Shown here one piece after another: positions 35,103-45,104 of a stretch of DNA of 64,000 bases; position 1 is the first letter of the stretch; each line of letters starts with the position of its first letter. Origin of the DNA: Lachnospiraceae bacterium (GTDB lineage Bacteria > Bacillota > Clostridia > Lachnospirales > Lachnospiraceae); assembly GCA_910574185.1 (NCBI GenBank), contig CAJSZQ010000008.1:62001-126000 (forward strand). Reading direction: 5' to 3'. Under the pieces are notes generated by a model. It was not told the DNA's origin, did not search any database, and saw only the letters and a list, made by a program, of their open reading frames with translations. Position numbers and translations under genes: made by a program.

Positions 35103-35540
35103 ATGAAGAAAGAGATTTTTGCAGAGGACAATATTATATTGAATGCATCGTTTGATACAAAAGAAGAAGCAATTATTGCGGCAGGCATGATCTTGTATGA
35201 TAATGGCTATGTGGAAAAAGAATATATAGACGATATGCTGGAAAGAGAAAAGGTGGTATCTACATATATTGGTAACTGTCTGGCTATTCCGCATGGAATC
35301 AGGAACTCTGATGAAAAAATCTTTCATTCTGGAATATCATTTATACAGGTGCCGGGGGGAGTTGCGTTCCGGGAAGGCGTTGCAAACTTAGTGATAGGTA
35401 TTGCGGGAAAAGACGACGAACATTTGGAGATGTTAGGGAAGCTGGCCTGCATATGCTCCGAGATGGAGAATGTGGAGCGTCTGATAAAAGCAGAAAGCAA
35501 CGCCGAGATTATTGAGATGCTAAGCGGCGTAGCGGAATAA
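35103..35540 (+). CDS. PTS EIIA component, mannitol type
   Basis: This 145-residue EIIA has the phosphorylated histidine in LAIPHG (about residue 60). It completes the PTS with the EIICB encoded at the front of the island nearly 8 kb upstream. It closes the operon 14 bases after the SorE-like gene. Confidence 0.88.
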   Translation: MKKEIFAEDNIILNASFDTKEEAIIAAGMILYDNGYVEKEYIDDMLEREKVVSTYIGNCLAIPHGIRNSDEKIFHSGISFIQVPGGVAFREGVANLVIGIAGKDDEHLEMLGKLACICSEMENVERLIKAESNAEIIEMLSGVAE

Positions 35541-35611
35541 TGATGTATGGAATATAGAAAAACGAGGGGTGTCGGGCGAAGTTTTGCCAGGGCGCCTCTT
35601 ATTAGTATAAT

Positions 35612-35682
35612 GTTTTTCCGTCTGCTTAGAGACATGTTCCTGATTCAATCCGCGTCCGGCAGGCGATAGGTGAACAGTAATT
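35612..35682. mobile_element. Partial family B element
   Basis: The sequence CCGTCTGCTTAGAGACATG...GTGAACAGTA is the reverse arm of the B element (compare 1791-1852). It is bounded by an 11-bp perfect direct repeat ATTAGTATAAT (35601-35611 and 35680-35690), of which the last 8 bases fit a target duplication. The left terminal repeat is missing. Confidence 0.65.
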
Positions 35683-35720
35683 AGTATAATAAAATATTGG
35701 TAAAAATTTGAAAAATTTGG

Positions 35721-35750
35721 TTGACAATACGAGTAGGAGCGTGATATAGT
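35721..35750 (+). promoter_or_regulatory. rpoBC promoter
   Basis: Consensus TTGACA (35721-35726) and TATAGT (35745-35750) are 18 bases apart. This shows that rpoBC has its own promoter, independent of rplJL. Confidence 0.8.
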
Positions 35751-35790
35751 AAAGAATGCGCTACTGTGGAAAGTTGTGCCACTGGATTGC

Positions 35791-35850
35791 GCCCAAAATT
35801 AGCGGGGCAAGCTAATCTTTCGTTGAAACTGTAAGATTTTGGGCATTTTT
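35791..35850 (+). terminator. Attenuator-like hairpin in the rpoB leader
   Basis: GCCCAAAAT (35791-35799) pairs with ATTTTGGGC (35836-35844), followed by ATTTTT, between the rpoB promoter and start. A GTGG/CCAC hairpin (35767-35783) precedes it. The geometry suggests transcription attenuation of rpoBC; the trigger is unknown. Confidence 0.6.
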
Positions 35851-35886
35851 GCTGCCCACCCAAAAATAAACGAGGAGAGTGTGTCA

Positions 35887-38800
35887 ATGGAGAAGAACAG
35901 AATTCGCCTTATCAAAAGTGGAAAGAGTTCACGCATGAGCTATTCCAGACAAAAAGAAGTGCTTCAGATGCCGAATCTAATCGAAGTCCAGAAGGATTCC
36001 TATCAGTGGTTTCTGGATGAAGGATTGAATGAAGTATTTGATGACATTTCTCCGATTACTGATTATAGCGGTCATCTGAGTCTGGAATTTGTGGATTATA
36101 TGTTATGCGAGAACGACGTGAAGTATACCATCGAAGAATGCAAAGAGCGCGATGCAACTTATGCGGCACCTTTGAAAGTGAAAGTAAGACTTCACAACAA
36201 AGAAACAGATGAAATCAATGAACATGAGATTTTTATGGGAGATCTGCCACTTATGACTGCGACTGGAACGTTCGTAATTAATGGCGCAGAGCGTGTAATT
36301 GTAAGCCAGTTGGTTCGTTCTCCAGGCATTTACTATGCCATTGCCCACGATAAAGTAGGTAAGAGACTGTTCTCCTCTACGGTGATTCCGAATCGAGGGG
36401 CATGGTTGGAGTATGAGACAGATTCCAATGATGTATTTTATGTTCGTGTGGACCGGACAAGGAAAGTGCCGATTACCGTATTGGTACGTGCCCTTGGTAT
36501 TGGAACAAACCCGGAGATTATTGAGCTTTTTGGTGAAGAGCCGAAGATTCTGGCAAGTTTTGAAAAAGACGCCGCTTCTAATTATCAGGAAGGTCTTCTT
36601 GAGTTATATAAGAAGATTCGACCGGGCGAACCTTTGGCGGTAGACAGCGCAGAGAGTCTGATTACGAGTATGTTTTTTGACCCCAGACGTTATGATTTGG
36701 CGAAGGTTGGACGGTACAAGTTTAATAAAAAACTGGCGTTAAAGAACCGTATCACAGGTCAGGTTTTAGCAGAGGCGGCCGTAAGTCCGCTGACCGGCGA
36801 AGTGATTGCGGAAAGTGGAACGAAGATTACCAGAGAGCTTGCAGACCAGATTCAGAATGCGGCCATTCCGGCTGTATGGATTGACAGACCGGACGAGGAT
36901 AGAGCCATTAAGGTTCTGTCTAATATGATGGTGGATTTGGATGCAATTGTAGATATAGATCCGAAGGAAGCCGGCGTAACGGAACAGGTATACTATCCGG
37001 TTTTAGCCGGGATTCTGGAGGAGACGGCAGGGGATATCGACGAACTGAAGGATGTTATCCGCAGAGATATCCATGATTTGATTCCAAAGCATATTACGAA
37101 GGAAGATATTTTAGCTTCTATTAATTATAATATTCATCTGGAGTACGGACTTGGCAATGATGACGACATTGACCATTTGGGTAACAGACGGATTCGTTCT
37201 GTAGGTGAATTGTTGCAGAACCAGTATCGTATCGGTCTGTCAAGACTGGAAAGAGTGGTTCGCGAACGTATGACGACACAGGATTTGGAGGGGATTTCTC
37301 CACAGTCCTTGATTAATATTAAACCTGTGACTGCAGCGGTGAAGGAATTTTTCGGTTCTTCCCAGTTGTCGCAGTTTATGGACCAGAATAATCCGCTTGG
37401 CGAGCTGACGCATAAGAGACGTCTGTCAGCGCTGGGGCCTGGAGGTTTGTCAAGAGACCGCGCCGGATTTGAGGTTCGTGACGTACACTATTCGCATTAT
37501 GGAAGAATGTGTCCGATTGAGACTCCTGAGGGACCGAATATCGGTTTGATTAACTCCCTTGCCTGCTATGCAAGGATTAATCAATATGGGTTTATTGAGG
37601 CGCCGTATCGTAAGATTAATCACGATGACCCAAAGAATCCAAGAGTCACCGAGGAGGTTGTATATATGACGGCCGACGAAGAGGATAACTATCATGTGGC
37701 ACAGGCGAATGAGCCGCTGGATGATGAGGGGCATTTCAAACGAAGGAATGTATCCGGCCGTTACCGCGAGGAGACTCAGGAGTATGAGAGAAGTATGTTT
37801 GAGTATATGGACGTATCTCCGAAGATGGTGTTCTCTGTTGCGACGGCGTTGATTCCGTTCCTGGAGAATGATGATGCGAACCGGGCGCTGATGGGTTCTA
37901 ACATGCAGCGTCAGGCAGTGCCGCTTCTTATGACAGAAGCGCCGGTTGTAGGAACAGGTATGGAGGAGAAGGCGGCAGTCGACTCTGGCGTCTGCATTAT
38001 TGCAGAGGCGGGGGGCGTTGTAGAGCGTTCTACTTCCACTGAGATTACAGTACGTCAGGATGATAAGTCTTTAAAGAAATATAAATTGACCAAGTTCCTC
38101 CGCAGTAACCAGAGCAACTGCTATAACCAGAGACCGATTGTATTTAAGGGCGACAGAGTTGAGGAGGGACAGGTAATCGCGGACGGTCCGTCTACTTCTA
38201 ATGGCGAGATGGCCCTTGGAAAGAATCCGCTCATTGGATTTATGACCTGGGAGGGTTATAACTACGAGGATGCCGTACTCCTTAGCGAGCGGCTGGTGCA
38301 GGATGACGTATATACGTCTGTGCATATTGAAGAATACGAGGCGGAGGCCAGAGATACGAAGCTTGGTCCGGAAGAGATTACAAGAGATATTCCGGGCGTG
38401 GGCGACGACGCACTGAAGGATTTGGACGAGAGAGGTATTATCCGAATCGGAGCAGAGGTCCGCGCGGGAGATATTCTGGTAGGAAAAGTAACGCCGAAGG
38501 GTGAGACAGAACTTACAGCCGAGGAGAGACTGCTTCGTGCAATATTCGGCGAGAAGGCCAGAGAGGTAAGGGATACGTCTCTGAAGGTGCCTCATGGGGA
38601 ATATGGTATTGTAGTGGACGCCAAGGTATTTACCAGGGAGAACGGCGACGAGCTGTCTCCGGGTGTGAATCAGGCCGTTCGCATCTATATTGCACAGAAG
38701 AGAAAAATTTCTGTAGGAGATAAGATGGCCGGTCGTCATGGAAATAAGGGTGTGGTTTCCCGCGTGCTTCCGGTGGAGGATATGCCGTTCCTTCCAAATG

Positions 38801-39747
38801 GCCGTCCGTTGGATATCGTGCTGAACCCGCTGGGCGTGCCTTCACGTATGAATATCGGACAGGTATTGGAGATTCATCTGTCTCTGGCGGCAAAGGCCCT
38901 TGGATTTAATATTGCAACGCCGGTATTTGACGGCGCTGATGAGAATGATATTATGGATACTCTGGATTTGGCGAACGATTATGTAAATCTGGAGTGGGAG
39001 GAATTTGAGAAGCTTCACAAGGCGGAATTGCTTCCAGAGGTTATGGATTATCTCTATGAAAACAGAGACCATAGGCAGCTGTGGAAGGGAGTGCCTCTTT
39101 CAAGAGACGGAAAAGTCCGTCTTCGCGACGGTCGTACCGGAGAGTTTTTCGACAGTCCGGTAACGATTGGCCACATGCATTACCTGAAGCTCCATCACTT
39201 AGTAGACGACAAGATTCATGCCCGTTCTACCGGTCCGTACTCACTGGTAACCCAGCAGCCGCTCGGCGGAAAGGCTCAGTTCGGAGGACAGCGTTTTGGC
39301 GAGATGGAGGTTTGGGCATTGGAGGCTTATGGCGCTTCTTATACGCTTCAGGAGATTTTGACAGTAAAATCTGACGATGTGGTTGGACGTGTGAAGACCT
39401 ATGAAGCAATTATTAAGGGTGAGAATATTCCGGAACCAGGCATACCGGAATCATTTAAGGTACTTCTCAAAGAGTTCCAGTCGCTGGGACTGGATGTTCG
39501 CGTGCTGCGCGACGATAATACTGAGGTTGAGATTATGGAGACAGTTGACATGGGCGAGACGGATTTCCATTCTCTGATTGAGGGAGACAAAAGATATAAC
39601 AGGGAGGATGATAATCTGGGCGAACATGGATATACGGCTCAGGAGTTCCAGGGAGAAGAACTCGTAGATATTGATGATGAGCTTTTGGACGACGAGTTCG
39701 ACGATGATTATGAGATTGAATTTGATGAAATGTCAGATGAAGAATAG
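35887..39747 (+). CDS. rpoB: DNA-directed RNA polymerase subunit beta
   Basis: This 1286-residue beta subunit is full length. The rifampicin region (about 489-530) reads [20 protein letters not shown] and then [12 protein letters not shown], with no common resistance change. ATG 35887 follows GAGGAGAG and gives the N-terminus [13 protein letters not shown]. The C-terminus carries a long acidic tail ([19 protein letters not shown]) beyond the conserved core. It is followed after 14 bases by rpoC. Confidence 0.98.
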   Translation: MEKNRIRLIKSGKSSRMSYSRQKEVLQMPNLIEVQKDSYQWFLDEGLNEVFDDISPITDYSGHLSLEFVDYMLCENDVKYTIEECKERDATYAAPLKVKVRLHNKETDEINEHEIFMGDLPLMTATGTFVINGAERVIVSQLVRSPGIYYAIAHDKVGKRLFSSTVIPNRGAWLEYETDSNDVFYVRVDRTRKVPITVLVRALGIGTNPEIIELFGEEPKILASFEKDAASNYQEGLLELYKKIRPGEPLAVDSAESLITSMFFDPRRYDLAKVGRYKFNKKLALKNRITGQVLAEAAVSPLTGEVIAESGTKITRELADQIQNAAIPAVWIDRPDEDRAIKVLSNMMVDLDAIVDIDPKEAGVTEQVYYPVLAGILEETAGDIDELKDVIRRDIHDLIPKHITKEDILASINYNIHLEYGLGNDDDIDHLGNRRIRSVGELLQNQYRIGLSRLERVVRERMTTQDLEGISPQSLINIKPVTAAVKEFFGSSQLSQFMDQNNPLGELTHKRRLSALGPGGLSRDRAGFEVRDVHYSHYGRMCPIETPEGPNIGLINSLACYARINQYGFIEAPYRKINHDDPKNPRVTEEVVYMTADEEDNYHVAQANEPLDDEGHFKRRNVSGRYREETQEYERSMFEYMDVSPKMVFSVATALIPFLENDDANRALMGSNMQRQAVPLLMTEAPVVGTGMEEKAAVDSGVCIIAEAGGVVERSTSTEITVRQDDKSLKKYKLTKFLRSNQSNCYNQRPIVFKGDRVEEGQVIADGPSTSNGEMALGKNPLIGFMTWEGYNYEDAVLLSERLVQDDVYTSVHIEEYEAEARDTKLGPEEITRDIPGVGDDALKDLDERGIIRIGAEVRAGDILVGKVTPKGETELTAEERLLRAIFGEKAREVRDTSLKVPHGEYGIVVDAKVFTRENGDELSPGVNQAVRIYIAQKRKISVGDKMAGRHGNKGVVSRVLPVEDMPFLPNGRPLDIVLNPLGVPSRMNIGQVLEIHLSLAAKALGFNIATPVFDGADENDIMDTLDLANDYVNLEWEEFEKLHKAELLPEVMDYLYENRDHRQLWKGVPLSRDGKVRLRDGRTGEFFDSPVTIGHMHYLKLHHLVDDKIHARSTGPYSLVTQQPLGGKAQFGGQRFGEMEVWALEAYGASYTLQEILTVKSDDVVGRVKTYEAIIKGENIPEPGIPESFKVLLKEFQSLGLDVRVLRDDNTEVEIMETVDMGETDFHSLIEGDKRYNREDDNLGEHGYTAQEFQGEELVDIDDELLDDEFDDDYEIEFDEMSDEE

Positions 39748-39761
39748 GAAGGGGTGCCAGT

Positions 39762-42700
39762 ATGCCAGCAAATAATAATGAACAAACATACCAGCCAATG
39801 ACGTTTGATGCAATCAAAATCGGGTTGGCATCGCCTGAAAAAGTGTTAGAGTGGTCAAGAGGCGAGGTTACCAAACCGGAGACCATTAACTATAGAACAT
39901 TGAAACCGGAAAAGGACGGGTTATTTTGCGAGAGGATTTTCGGGCCGAGCAAGGACTGGGAGTGTCATTGCGGCAAGTATAAGAAGATTCGTTACAAGGG
40001 CGTGGTTTGTGACCGCTGCGGCGTAGAGGTTACCAAGTCCAGTGTCCGCCGCGAGCGTATGGGACATATTGCTCTGGCTGCTCCGGTTTCCCATATTTGG
40101 TATTTTAAGGGGATTCCGAGCCGTATGGGACTGATTCTGGATTTGTCTCCAAGAACACTGGAGAAGGTGCTGTATTTTGCTTCTTATATTGTGTTGGATC
40201 CAGGGGAGACGAACCTGATGTACAAACAGATTCTATCTGAGATGGAGTATCAGGAGGCCAGAGAGACCTGGGGAAGTGCATTCCGCGTAGGAATGGGCGC
40301 AGAGTCGATTCAGGAGCTTTTGCAGGCGATTGATTTGGAGAAGGAATGTGCGGAACTGCAGAGCGGTTTGGAAGGCGCTACCGGTCAGAAACGTGCCAGA
40401 ATTGTGAAGCGTCTTGAAGTGGTTGAGGCGTTCCGCGAATCCGGCAATAAGCCGGAGTGGATGATTATGAGCAATATTCCGGTTATTCCGCCGGATCTGC
40501 GTCCAATGGTACAATTGGACGGCGGTCGTTTTGCAACTTCCGACTTGAATGATTTGTACAGAAGAATTATCAATAGAAATAATCGGTTGAAGAGACTTCT
40601 GGAACTGGGAGCTCCGGATATTATTGTCAGAAATGAAAAGAGAATGCTGCAGGAGGCGGTGGACGCGTTAATCGACAACGGTCGGAGAGGCCGTCCTGTA
40701 ACCGGACCGGGTAACCGGGCTTTAAAGTCTCTGTCAGATATGCTCAAAGGTAAATCCGGACGTTTCCGTCAGAACCTGCTTGGAAAACGTGTGGATTATT
40801 CTGGACGTTCCGTTATCGTGGTTGGACCGGAACTTAAGATTTATCAGTGCGGTCTGCCAAAAGAGATGGCGATTGAGCTGTTTAAGCCGTTTGTTATGAA
40901 AGAACTGGTTCAGAATGGAACGGCGCATAATATTAAGAACGCTAAGAAGATGGTTGAGAGGCTGCAGCCGGAGGTGTGGGATGTGCTTGAGGACGTTATC
41001 AAAGAACATCCAGTTATGTTAAACCGCGCCCCTACGCTTCACAGACTTGGAATCCAGGCGTTTGAGCCGGTTCTTGTAGAAGGTAAGGCGATTAAGCTTC
41101 ATCCGTTGGTATGTACCGCATATAACGCGGACTTTGACGGGGACCAGATGGCGGTTCACCTTCCGCTGTCTGTTGAGGCTCAGGCAGAGTGTCGTTTTCT
41201 TCTGCTGTCGCCGAATAACCTGCTGAAACCGTCGGACGGCGGTCCGGTTGCGGTTCCTTCTCAGGATATGGTGCTTGGTATTTATTATTTGACGCAGGAA
41301 AGGCCGGGAGCATTAGGCGAGGGTAAGTCATTTAAGAATGTGAATGAAGCAATTCTTGCATATGAGAATGAGGCGCTGACGCTTCATTCCCGGATTAAAG
41401 TTCGTATTACGAAGACGATGCCGGATGGTACGGTAAAGAGCGGTATTGTAGAATCTACGCTGGGACGTTTCATTTTCAATGAGATTATTCCGCAGGATCT
41501 TGGATTTGTGGACCGCGATATAGAGGGTAACGAACTGCTTCCGGAGATTGATTTCCATGTGGGAAAGAAACAGTTGAAGCAGATTCTGGAGAAGGTTATT
41601 AACACACATGGAGCAACTGCAACAGCAGAGGTGCTGGATGCGATTAAGTCTACCGGTTATAAGTATTCTACAAGAGCGGCTATGACCGTATCTATTTCTG
41701 ATATGACAGTACCGCCGCAGAAACCGCAGATGATTACAGACGCGCAGGATACGGTAGATAAGATTACCAGAAACTATAAGCGCGGTCTGATTACTGAGGA
41801 AGAGCGCTACAAAGAGGTTGTTGAGACATGGAAGGCGACCGACGAAGCGCTGACAGAAGCGCTGCTTTCCGGACTGGATGCTTATAATAATATCTTTATG
41901 ATGGCCGATTCGGGAGCCCGTGGTTCCGACAAGCAGATTAAACAGCTTGCCGGTATGCGTGGACTGATGGCAGATACTACAGGACGTACGATTGAGTTGC
42001 CGATTAAATCCAACTTCCGTGAGGGACTGGATGTATTGGAATACTTTATGTCCGCCCATGGAGCGCGTAAGGGTCTGTCGGATACGGCTCTTCGTACTGC
42101 CGATTCCGGTTATCTGACCAGACGACTGGTAGACGTATCTCAGGAGTTGATTATTCATGAGGTAGACTGCCGGAGAGAAGGCAGGGAAATTCCGGGTATG
42201 TATGTGAAGGCATTCATGGACGGAAATGAAGAGATTGAGAGTTTGCAGGAGCGTATTACAGGACGTTACTTGTGCGAGGATATTGTTGATAAAGACGGCA
42301 ATACTATTGTAAAGGCCAACCATATGGTTACGCCGAGGCGTGCGGAAAAGATTATGAAATATGGTGTGGATGATAAAGGCGAATCATTAAAGAAGATTAA
42401 AATTCGCAACATCCTTAGCTGTAAGTCGCACAAAGGCGTATGTGCGAAGTGTTACGGAGCCAATATGGCAACCGGCGAGCCGGTTCAGGTAGGCGAGGCG
42501 GTAGGTATCATTGCGGCACAGTCTATCGGCGAGCCGGGTACACAGCTTACGATGCGTACCTTCCATACGGGCGGTGTTGCCGGCGACGATATCACACAGG
42601 GTCTTCCTCGTGTAGAGGAGCTCTTCGAGGCAAGAAAGCCGAAGGGTCTTGCGATTATTACGGAATTTGGCGGTGTTGCGACGATTAACGACACGAAGAA

Positions 42701-43469
42701 GAAACGAGAGATTATTGTAACGAATGATGAGACTGGTGAATCCAAGGCTTATCTGATTCCATATGGCTCCAGAATTAAGATTATGGACGGCGCAGTGCTC
42801 GAAGCGGGTGACGAGCTTACAGAAGGTAGTGTCAATCCGCATGATATCCTGAAGATTAAGGGATTGCGTGCTGTACAGGATTATATGATTCAGGAAGTAC
42901 AGCGGGTATACCGTCTGCAGGGTGTTGAAATTAATGATAAACACATTGAGGTTATTGTTCGTCAGATGCTGAAGAAGATTCGCATCGAGCAGGATGGGGA
43001 CTCCGGTTTCCTTCCAGGAATGATGGTAGATATCTTAGAGTTTGAAGATAAGAATGAAGAGTTAGAGGCAGAGGGACTGACGCCGGCAACTGGCGAGCAG
43101 ATTATGCTTGGTATTACAAAAGCATCTCTTGCAACCAATTCTTTCCTGTCAGCCGCCTCCTTCCAGGAGACGACGAAGGTTCTTACAGAGGCAGCGATTA
43201 AAGGCAAGGTTGACCATCTGGTAGGATTGAAGGAAAATGTTATTATCGGAAAACCGATTCCGGCAGGAACCGGTATGAGAAAGTACCGGGATGTTAAACT
43301 GGATACAGAGCTTGAACTGGATGATGAAGATGTTGAGGAGATTGAAATAATCGGAGGAGCAGAAACAGCGGTGACATTGGAGGATGCAGGAAGTTCAGAA
43401 GAGACAGAAGGCGGGGAAGAATTTGATTCGGAACTTGTAACTGTCGGAGAAGCGGATGAGATACAATAG
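39762..43469 (+). CDS. rpoC: DNA-directed RNA polymerase subunit beta'
   Basis: This 1235-residue subunit has the N-terminal zinc ribbon (CHCGKYKK ... CDRCG), the catalytic NADFDGD at 455-461 with three magnesium-binding aspartates, the trigger loop region ([16 protein letters not shown]) and a second zinc site ([11 protein letters not shown]). The C-terminus ends in an acidic extension rich in Glu and Asp. Together with rpoB it forms the polymerase core. Confidence 0.98.
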   Translation: MPANNNEQTYQPMTFDAIKIGLASPEKVLEWSRGEVTKPETINYRTLKPEKDGLFCERIFGPSKDWECHCGKYKKIRYKGVVCDRCGVEVTKSSVRRERMGHIALAAPVSHIWYFKGIPSRMGLILDLSPRTLEKVLYFASYIVLDPGETNLMYKQILSEMEYQEARETWGSAFRVGMGAESIQELLQAIDLEKECAELQSGLEGATGQKRARIVKRLEVVEAFRESGNKPEWMIMSNIPVIPPDLRPMVQLDGGRFATSDLNDLYRRIINRNNRLKRLLELGAPDIIVRNEKRMLQEAVDALIDNGRRGRPVTGPGNRALKSLSDMLKGKSGRFRQNLLGKRVDYSGRSVIVVGPELKIYQCGLPKEMAIELFKPFVMKELVQNGTAHNIKNAKKMVERLQPEVWDVLEDVIKEHPVMLNRAPTLHRLGIQAFEPVLVEGKAIKLHPLVCTAYNADFDGDQMAVHLPLSVEAQAECRFLLLSPNNLLKPSDGGPVAVPSQDMVLGIYYLTQERPGALGEGKSFKNVNEAILAYENEALTLHSRIKVRITKTMPDGTVKSGIVESTLGRFIFNEIIPQDLGFVDRDIEGNELLPEIDFHVGKKQLKQILEKVINTHGATATAEVLDAIKSTGYKYSTRAAMTVSISDMTVPPQKPQMITDAQDTVDKITRNYKRGLITEEERYKEVVETWKATDEALTEALLSGLDAYNNIFMMADSGARGSDKQIKQLAGMRGLMADTTGRTIELPIKSNFREGLDVLEYFMSAHGARKGLSDTALRTADSGYLTRRLVDVSQELIIHEVDCRREGREIPGMYVKAFMDGNEEIESLQERITGRYLCEDIVDKDGNTIVKANHMVTPRRAEKIMKYGVDDKGESLKKIKIRNILSCKSHKGVCAKCYGANMATGEPVQVGEAVGIIAAQSIGEPGTQLTMRTFHTGGVAGDDITQGLPRVEELFEARKPKGLAIITEFGGVATINDTKKKREIIVTNDETGESKAYLIPYGSRIKIMDGAVLEAGDELTEGSVNPHDILKIKGLRAVQDYMIQEVQRVYRLQGVEINDKHIEVIVRQMLKKIRIEQDGDSGFLPGMMVDILEFEDKNEELEAEGLTPATGEQIMLGITKASLATNSFLSAASFQETTKVLTEAAIKGKVDHLVGLKENVIIGKPIPAGTGMRKYRDVKLDTELELDDEDVEEIEIIGGAETAVTLEDAGSSEETEGGEEFDSELVTVGEADEIQ

Positions 43470-43481
43470 GAGTGTTTAAAG

Positions 43482-43841
43482 ATGAGCAAAAAAAATGTTG
43501 AGCCAGAAAGAGTGAGAAAAGGTCCCATGACCGTTGAGGAAATCAAAGCCATGAGAGCTGCGGAGGGCATGATTGTAGACCTTGAGGATGAAGGAACTAA
43601 CGTATATGTAATCAAGGCATATCAGGAGAAGATGAGTGTTGCGGTAGGCAGGATGTATAAGCAGGCCAGAAGAGAAATGGGACTGACGCAGCAGGAAGTT
43701 GCGGACGTTTCAGGAGTAAAGAGGCCGAATATTGCCCGCTTAGAGAGTGGAAAACACAGTCCGACCGTAGATATGCTGAACCGCATTGCCGACAGTATGG
43801 GCATGGACATGGAGATTCATCTGATTGAGAGAGAGCAGTAA
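43482..43841 (+). CDS. XRE-family helix-turn-helix regulator
   Basis: This 119-residue protein has a helix-turn-helix domain at about 57-112 (ARREMGLTQQEVADVSGVKR; ARLESGKHSPTVDMLNRI) after a 50-residue N-terminal extension. It begins 12 bases after rpoC with GGAG upstream, so it is probably cotranscribed with rpoBC. The layout recalls HigA-like antitoxin proteins, but no toxin gene is adjacent. Target unknown. Confidence 0.8.
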   Translation: MSKKNVEPERVRKGPMTVEEIKAMRAAEGMIVDLEDEGTNVYVIKAYQEKMSVAVGRMYKQARREMGLTQQEVADVSGVKRPNIARLESGKHSPTVDMLNRIADSMGMDMEIHLIEREQ

Positions 43842-43888
43842 TCGGTATAGCACGAAGCTTCTGCAAAGTATAAACAGTAAATGATAGA

Positions 43889-43926
43889 AGATACTCAGCG
43901 AACCGTTGTTGCGCTGAGTATCTTTT
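43889..43926 (+). terminator. Terminator of the rpoBC transcript
   Basis: AGATACTCAGCG and CGCTGAGTATCT form a perfect 12-bp stem around an 11-base loop, followed by TTTTA. Confidence 0.85.
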
Positions 43927-44048
43927 ATGATATAGGAAACTTTGTTCCCTATATCATAAAAACCCTCCGGGGGGATGCGCACTCGCGCGAAGAGGAAGTT
44001 TGTCGCAGGCGACCGCGCTCGGCGCGAGAATGTGCCAGGGCACATTCT
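43924..44048. repeat. Cluster of palindromes before the HD gene
   Basis: Successive hairpins occupy the gap: TTTATGATATAGG/CCTATATCATAAA (43924-43960), CTCGCGC/GCGCGAG (43982-44028) enclosing GTCGC/GCGAC (44002-44013), and AGAATGTG/CACATTCT (44027-44048) followed by TTT. The block is GC-rich compared with its surroundings and has no ORF. It looks like a modular intergenic repeat, the last hairpin being terminator-like. Confidence 0.55.
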
Positions 44049-44102
44049 TTTGGCAAGCAGAAACAGATGATACGAAAGAAATATAAGCAAGGAGAATTTG
44101 AG

Positions 44103-44678
44103 ATGGAAAATAAAATTACCAGAGAGCGAGCTCATGAGATTTTGATGAAATATATGGAGGGAGAGAATTATATTCAGCATTCCTATGCGGTAGAGGCAAT
44201 CATGAAGGGGATTGCAAAAAGGCTTGCGCCAGACGAAGTTGAGTATTGGGGATGCGTGGGACTTCTTCATGATTTGGATGAAGAACAATGCGACTGGCAG
44301 CACGATATGAGCGTACATGGGCCGACTTCCGTTGAGATTTTGAAAAAAGAGGGGATTGATGACAAAGAGCTTGGAGACGCAATTAAAGCTCATAATCCAA
44401 AATGTGGAATGAAAGCGAAGACAAAGCTTCAGTATTCGATTCTGGCGGCTGACCCGATGAGCGGATTTGTAAAAGCAGTCGCGCAGATTTATCCTGATAA
44501 GAAGATAGCCAGCGTAAAACACAAGTCAGTTATGAAAAGGTTCAATGAGCTTCGTTTTGCTTCCGGCGCAAATCGTGATTACATGGAGATGATAGAATTT
44601 ACGGGATTAAGTCTGGACGACCTGATTGATATCGCATTGGAGGAAATGGGCGCGATAGCAGATGTGCTTGGTTTATAG
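44103..44678 (+). CDS. HD-domain hydrolase
   Basis: This 191-residue protein has the HD signature: HSYAVEAIM at about 21-29, GLLHDLDEEQ at about 50-59 and a later AADPMSGF segment. Family members are metal-dependent phosphohydrolases of nucleotides or related compounds. ATG 44103 follows AAGGAG, giving the N-terminus MENKITRERAHEIL. The preceding palindrome block separates it from rpoBC. Substrate unknown. Confidence 0.82.
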   Translation: MENKITRERAHEILMKYMEGENYIQHSYAVEAIMKGIAKRLAPDEVEYWGCVGLLHDLDEEQCDWQHDMSVHGPTSVEILKKEGIDDKELGDAIKAHNPKCGMKAKTKLQYSILAADPMSGFVKAVAQIYPDKKIASVKHKSVMKRFNELRFASGANRDYMEMIEFTGLSLDDLIDIALEEMGAIADVLGL

Positions 44679-44782
44679 TTAGGTTCACGCTCATGCAAAC
44701 GGCCGAAGATTAAACAATAACAGACGAACAATGGAGGTTTTTGAAGATTAAATCCATGCTTTTTATTTTATAAAAAGTATGC

Positions 44783-44885
44783 TATAATACACTTCGAGTG
44801 ATGGGAGTATTTAGTATATTATCATTCTTGGAGTATAAATAATTTGAGCTGTGTGGGAACGAGAGTTTTGCACAGCTCTTTTTTT
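44783..44885 (+). ncRNA. Candidate short RNA or leader with terminator
   Basis: An extended -10 (TGCTATAAT, core TATAAT 44783-44788) is followed about 57 bases later by a terminator, GAGCTGTG/CACAGCTC (44846-44878), with seven T. A transcript of about 85-90 nt would result. No protein frame fits and no known family was recognised. It could be a small RNA or an attenuated leader of the amino-acid transporter downstream. Confidence 0.45.
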
Positions 44886-44896
44886 AGTCTGGAAAG

Positions 44897-44923
44897 CCGT
44901 TTATAGAGTTTATCTATAAGCGG
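44897..44923 (+). promoter_or_regulatory. Second stem-loop upstream of the ABC transporter
   Basis: CCGTTTATAGA and TCTATAAGCGG form an 11-bp stem with a 5-base loop, followed by TATTTGGTTTTTG. The rest of the gap to 45104 shows nothing further that I can support. Confidence 0.45.
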
Positions 44924-45104
44924 TATTTGGTTTTTGAATTAGACAAAGGTGCATTGTGGGAGTAAAATGTTAAAAGCAGGAAAAATCGCCAGATAGTCTG
45001 TCGGCGCAGCTCTATAGCGTCTGTTGGACTAATGTAGACACTAATATATGCGCAGGCAGAAGTTTTTTTGGAAGAATTTAATGGGTATATGGAGGATGAG
45101 AATT

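Noticed and set aside
35721..35850. Possibility that the rpoB leader is a known riboswitch or T-box
   Set aside because: No T-box GGTGG...CCGCG element or recognised aptamer sequence; only the promoter and hairpin are supported.
41328..42323. A 331-codon open frame antisense to rpoC
   Set aside because: It lies wholly inside rpoC, with no domain or ribosome site; a shadow of a conserved gene.
43482..43841. XRE protein as an antitoxin of a HigBA-type module
   Set aside because: No toxin-like gene lies on either side; it follows rpoC directly and precedes a terminator.
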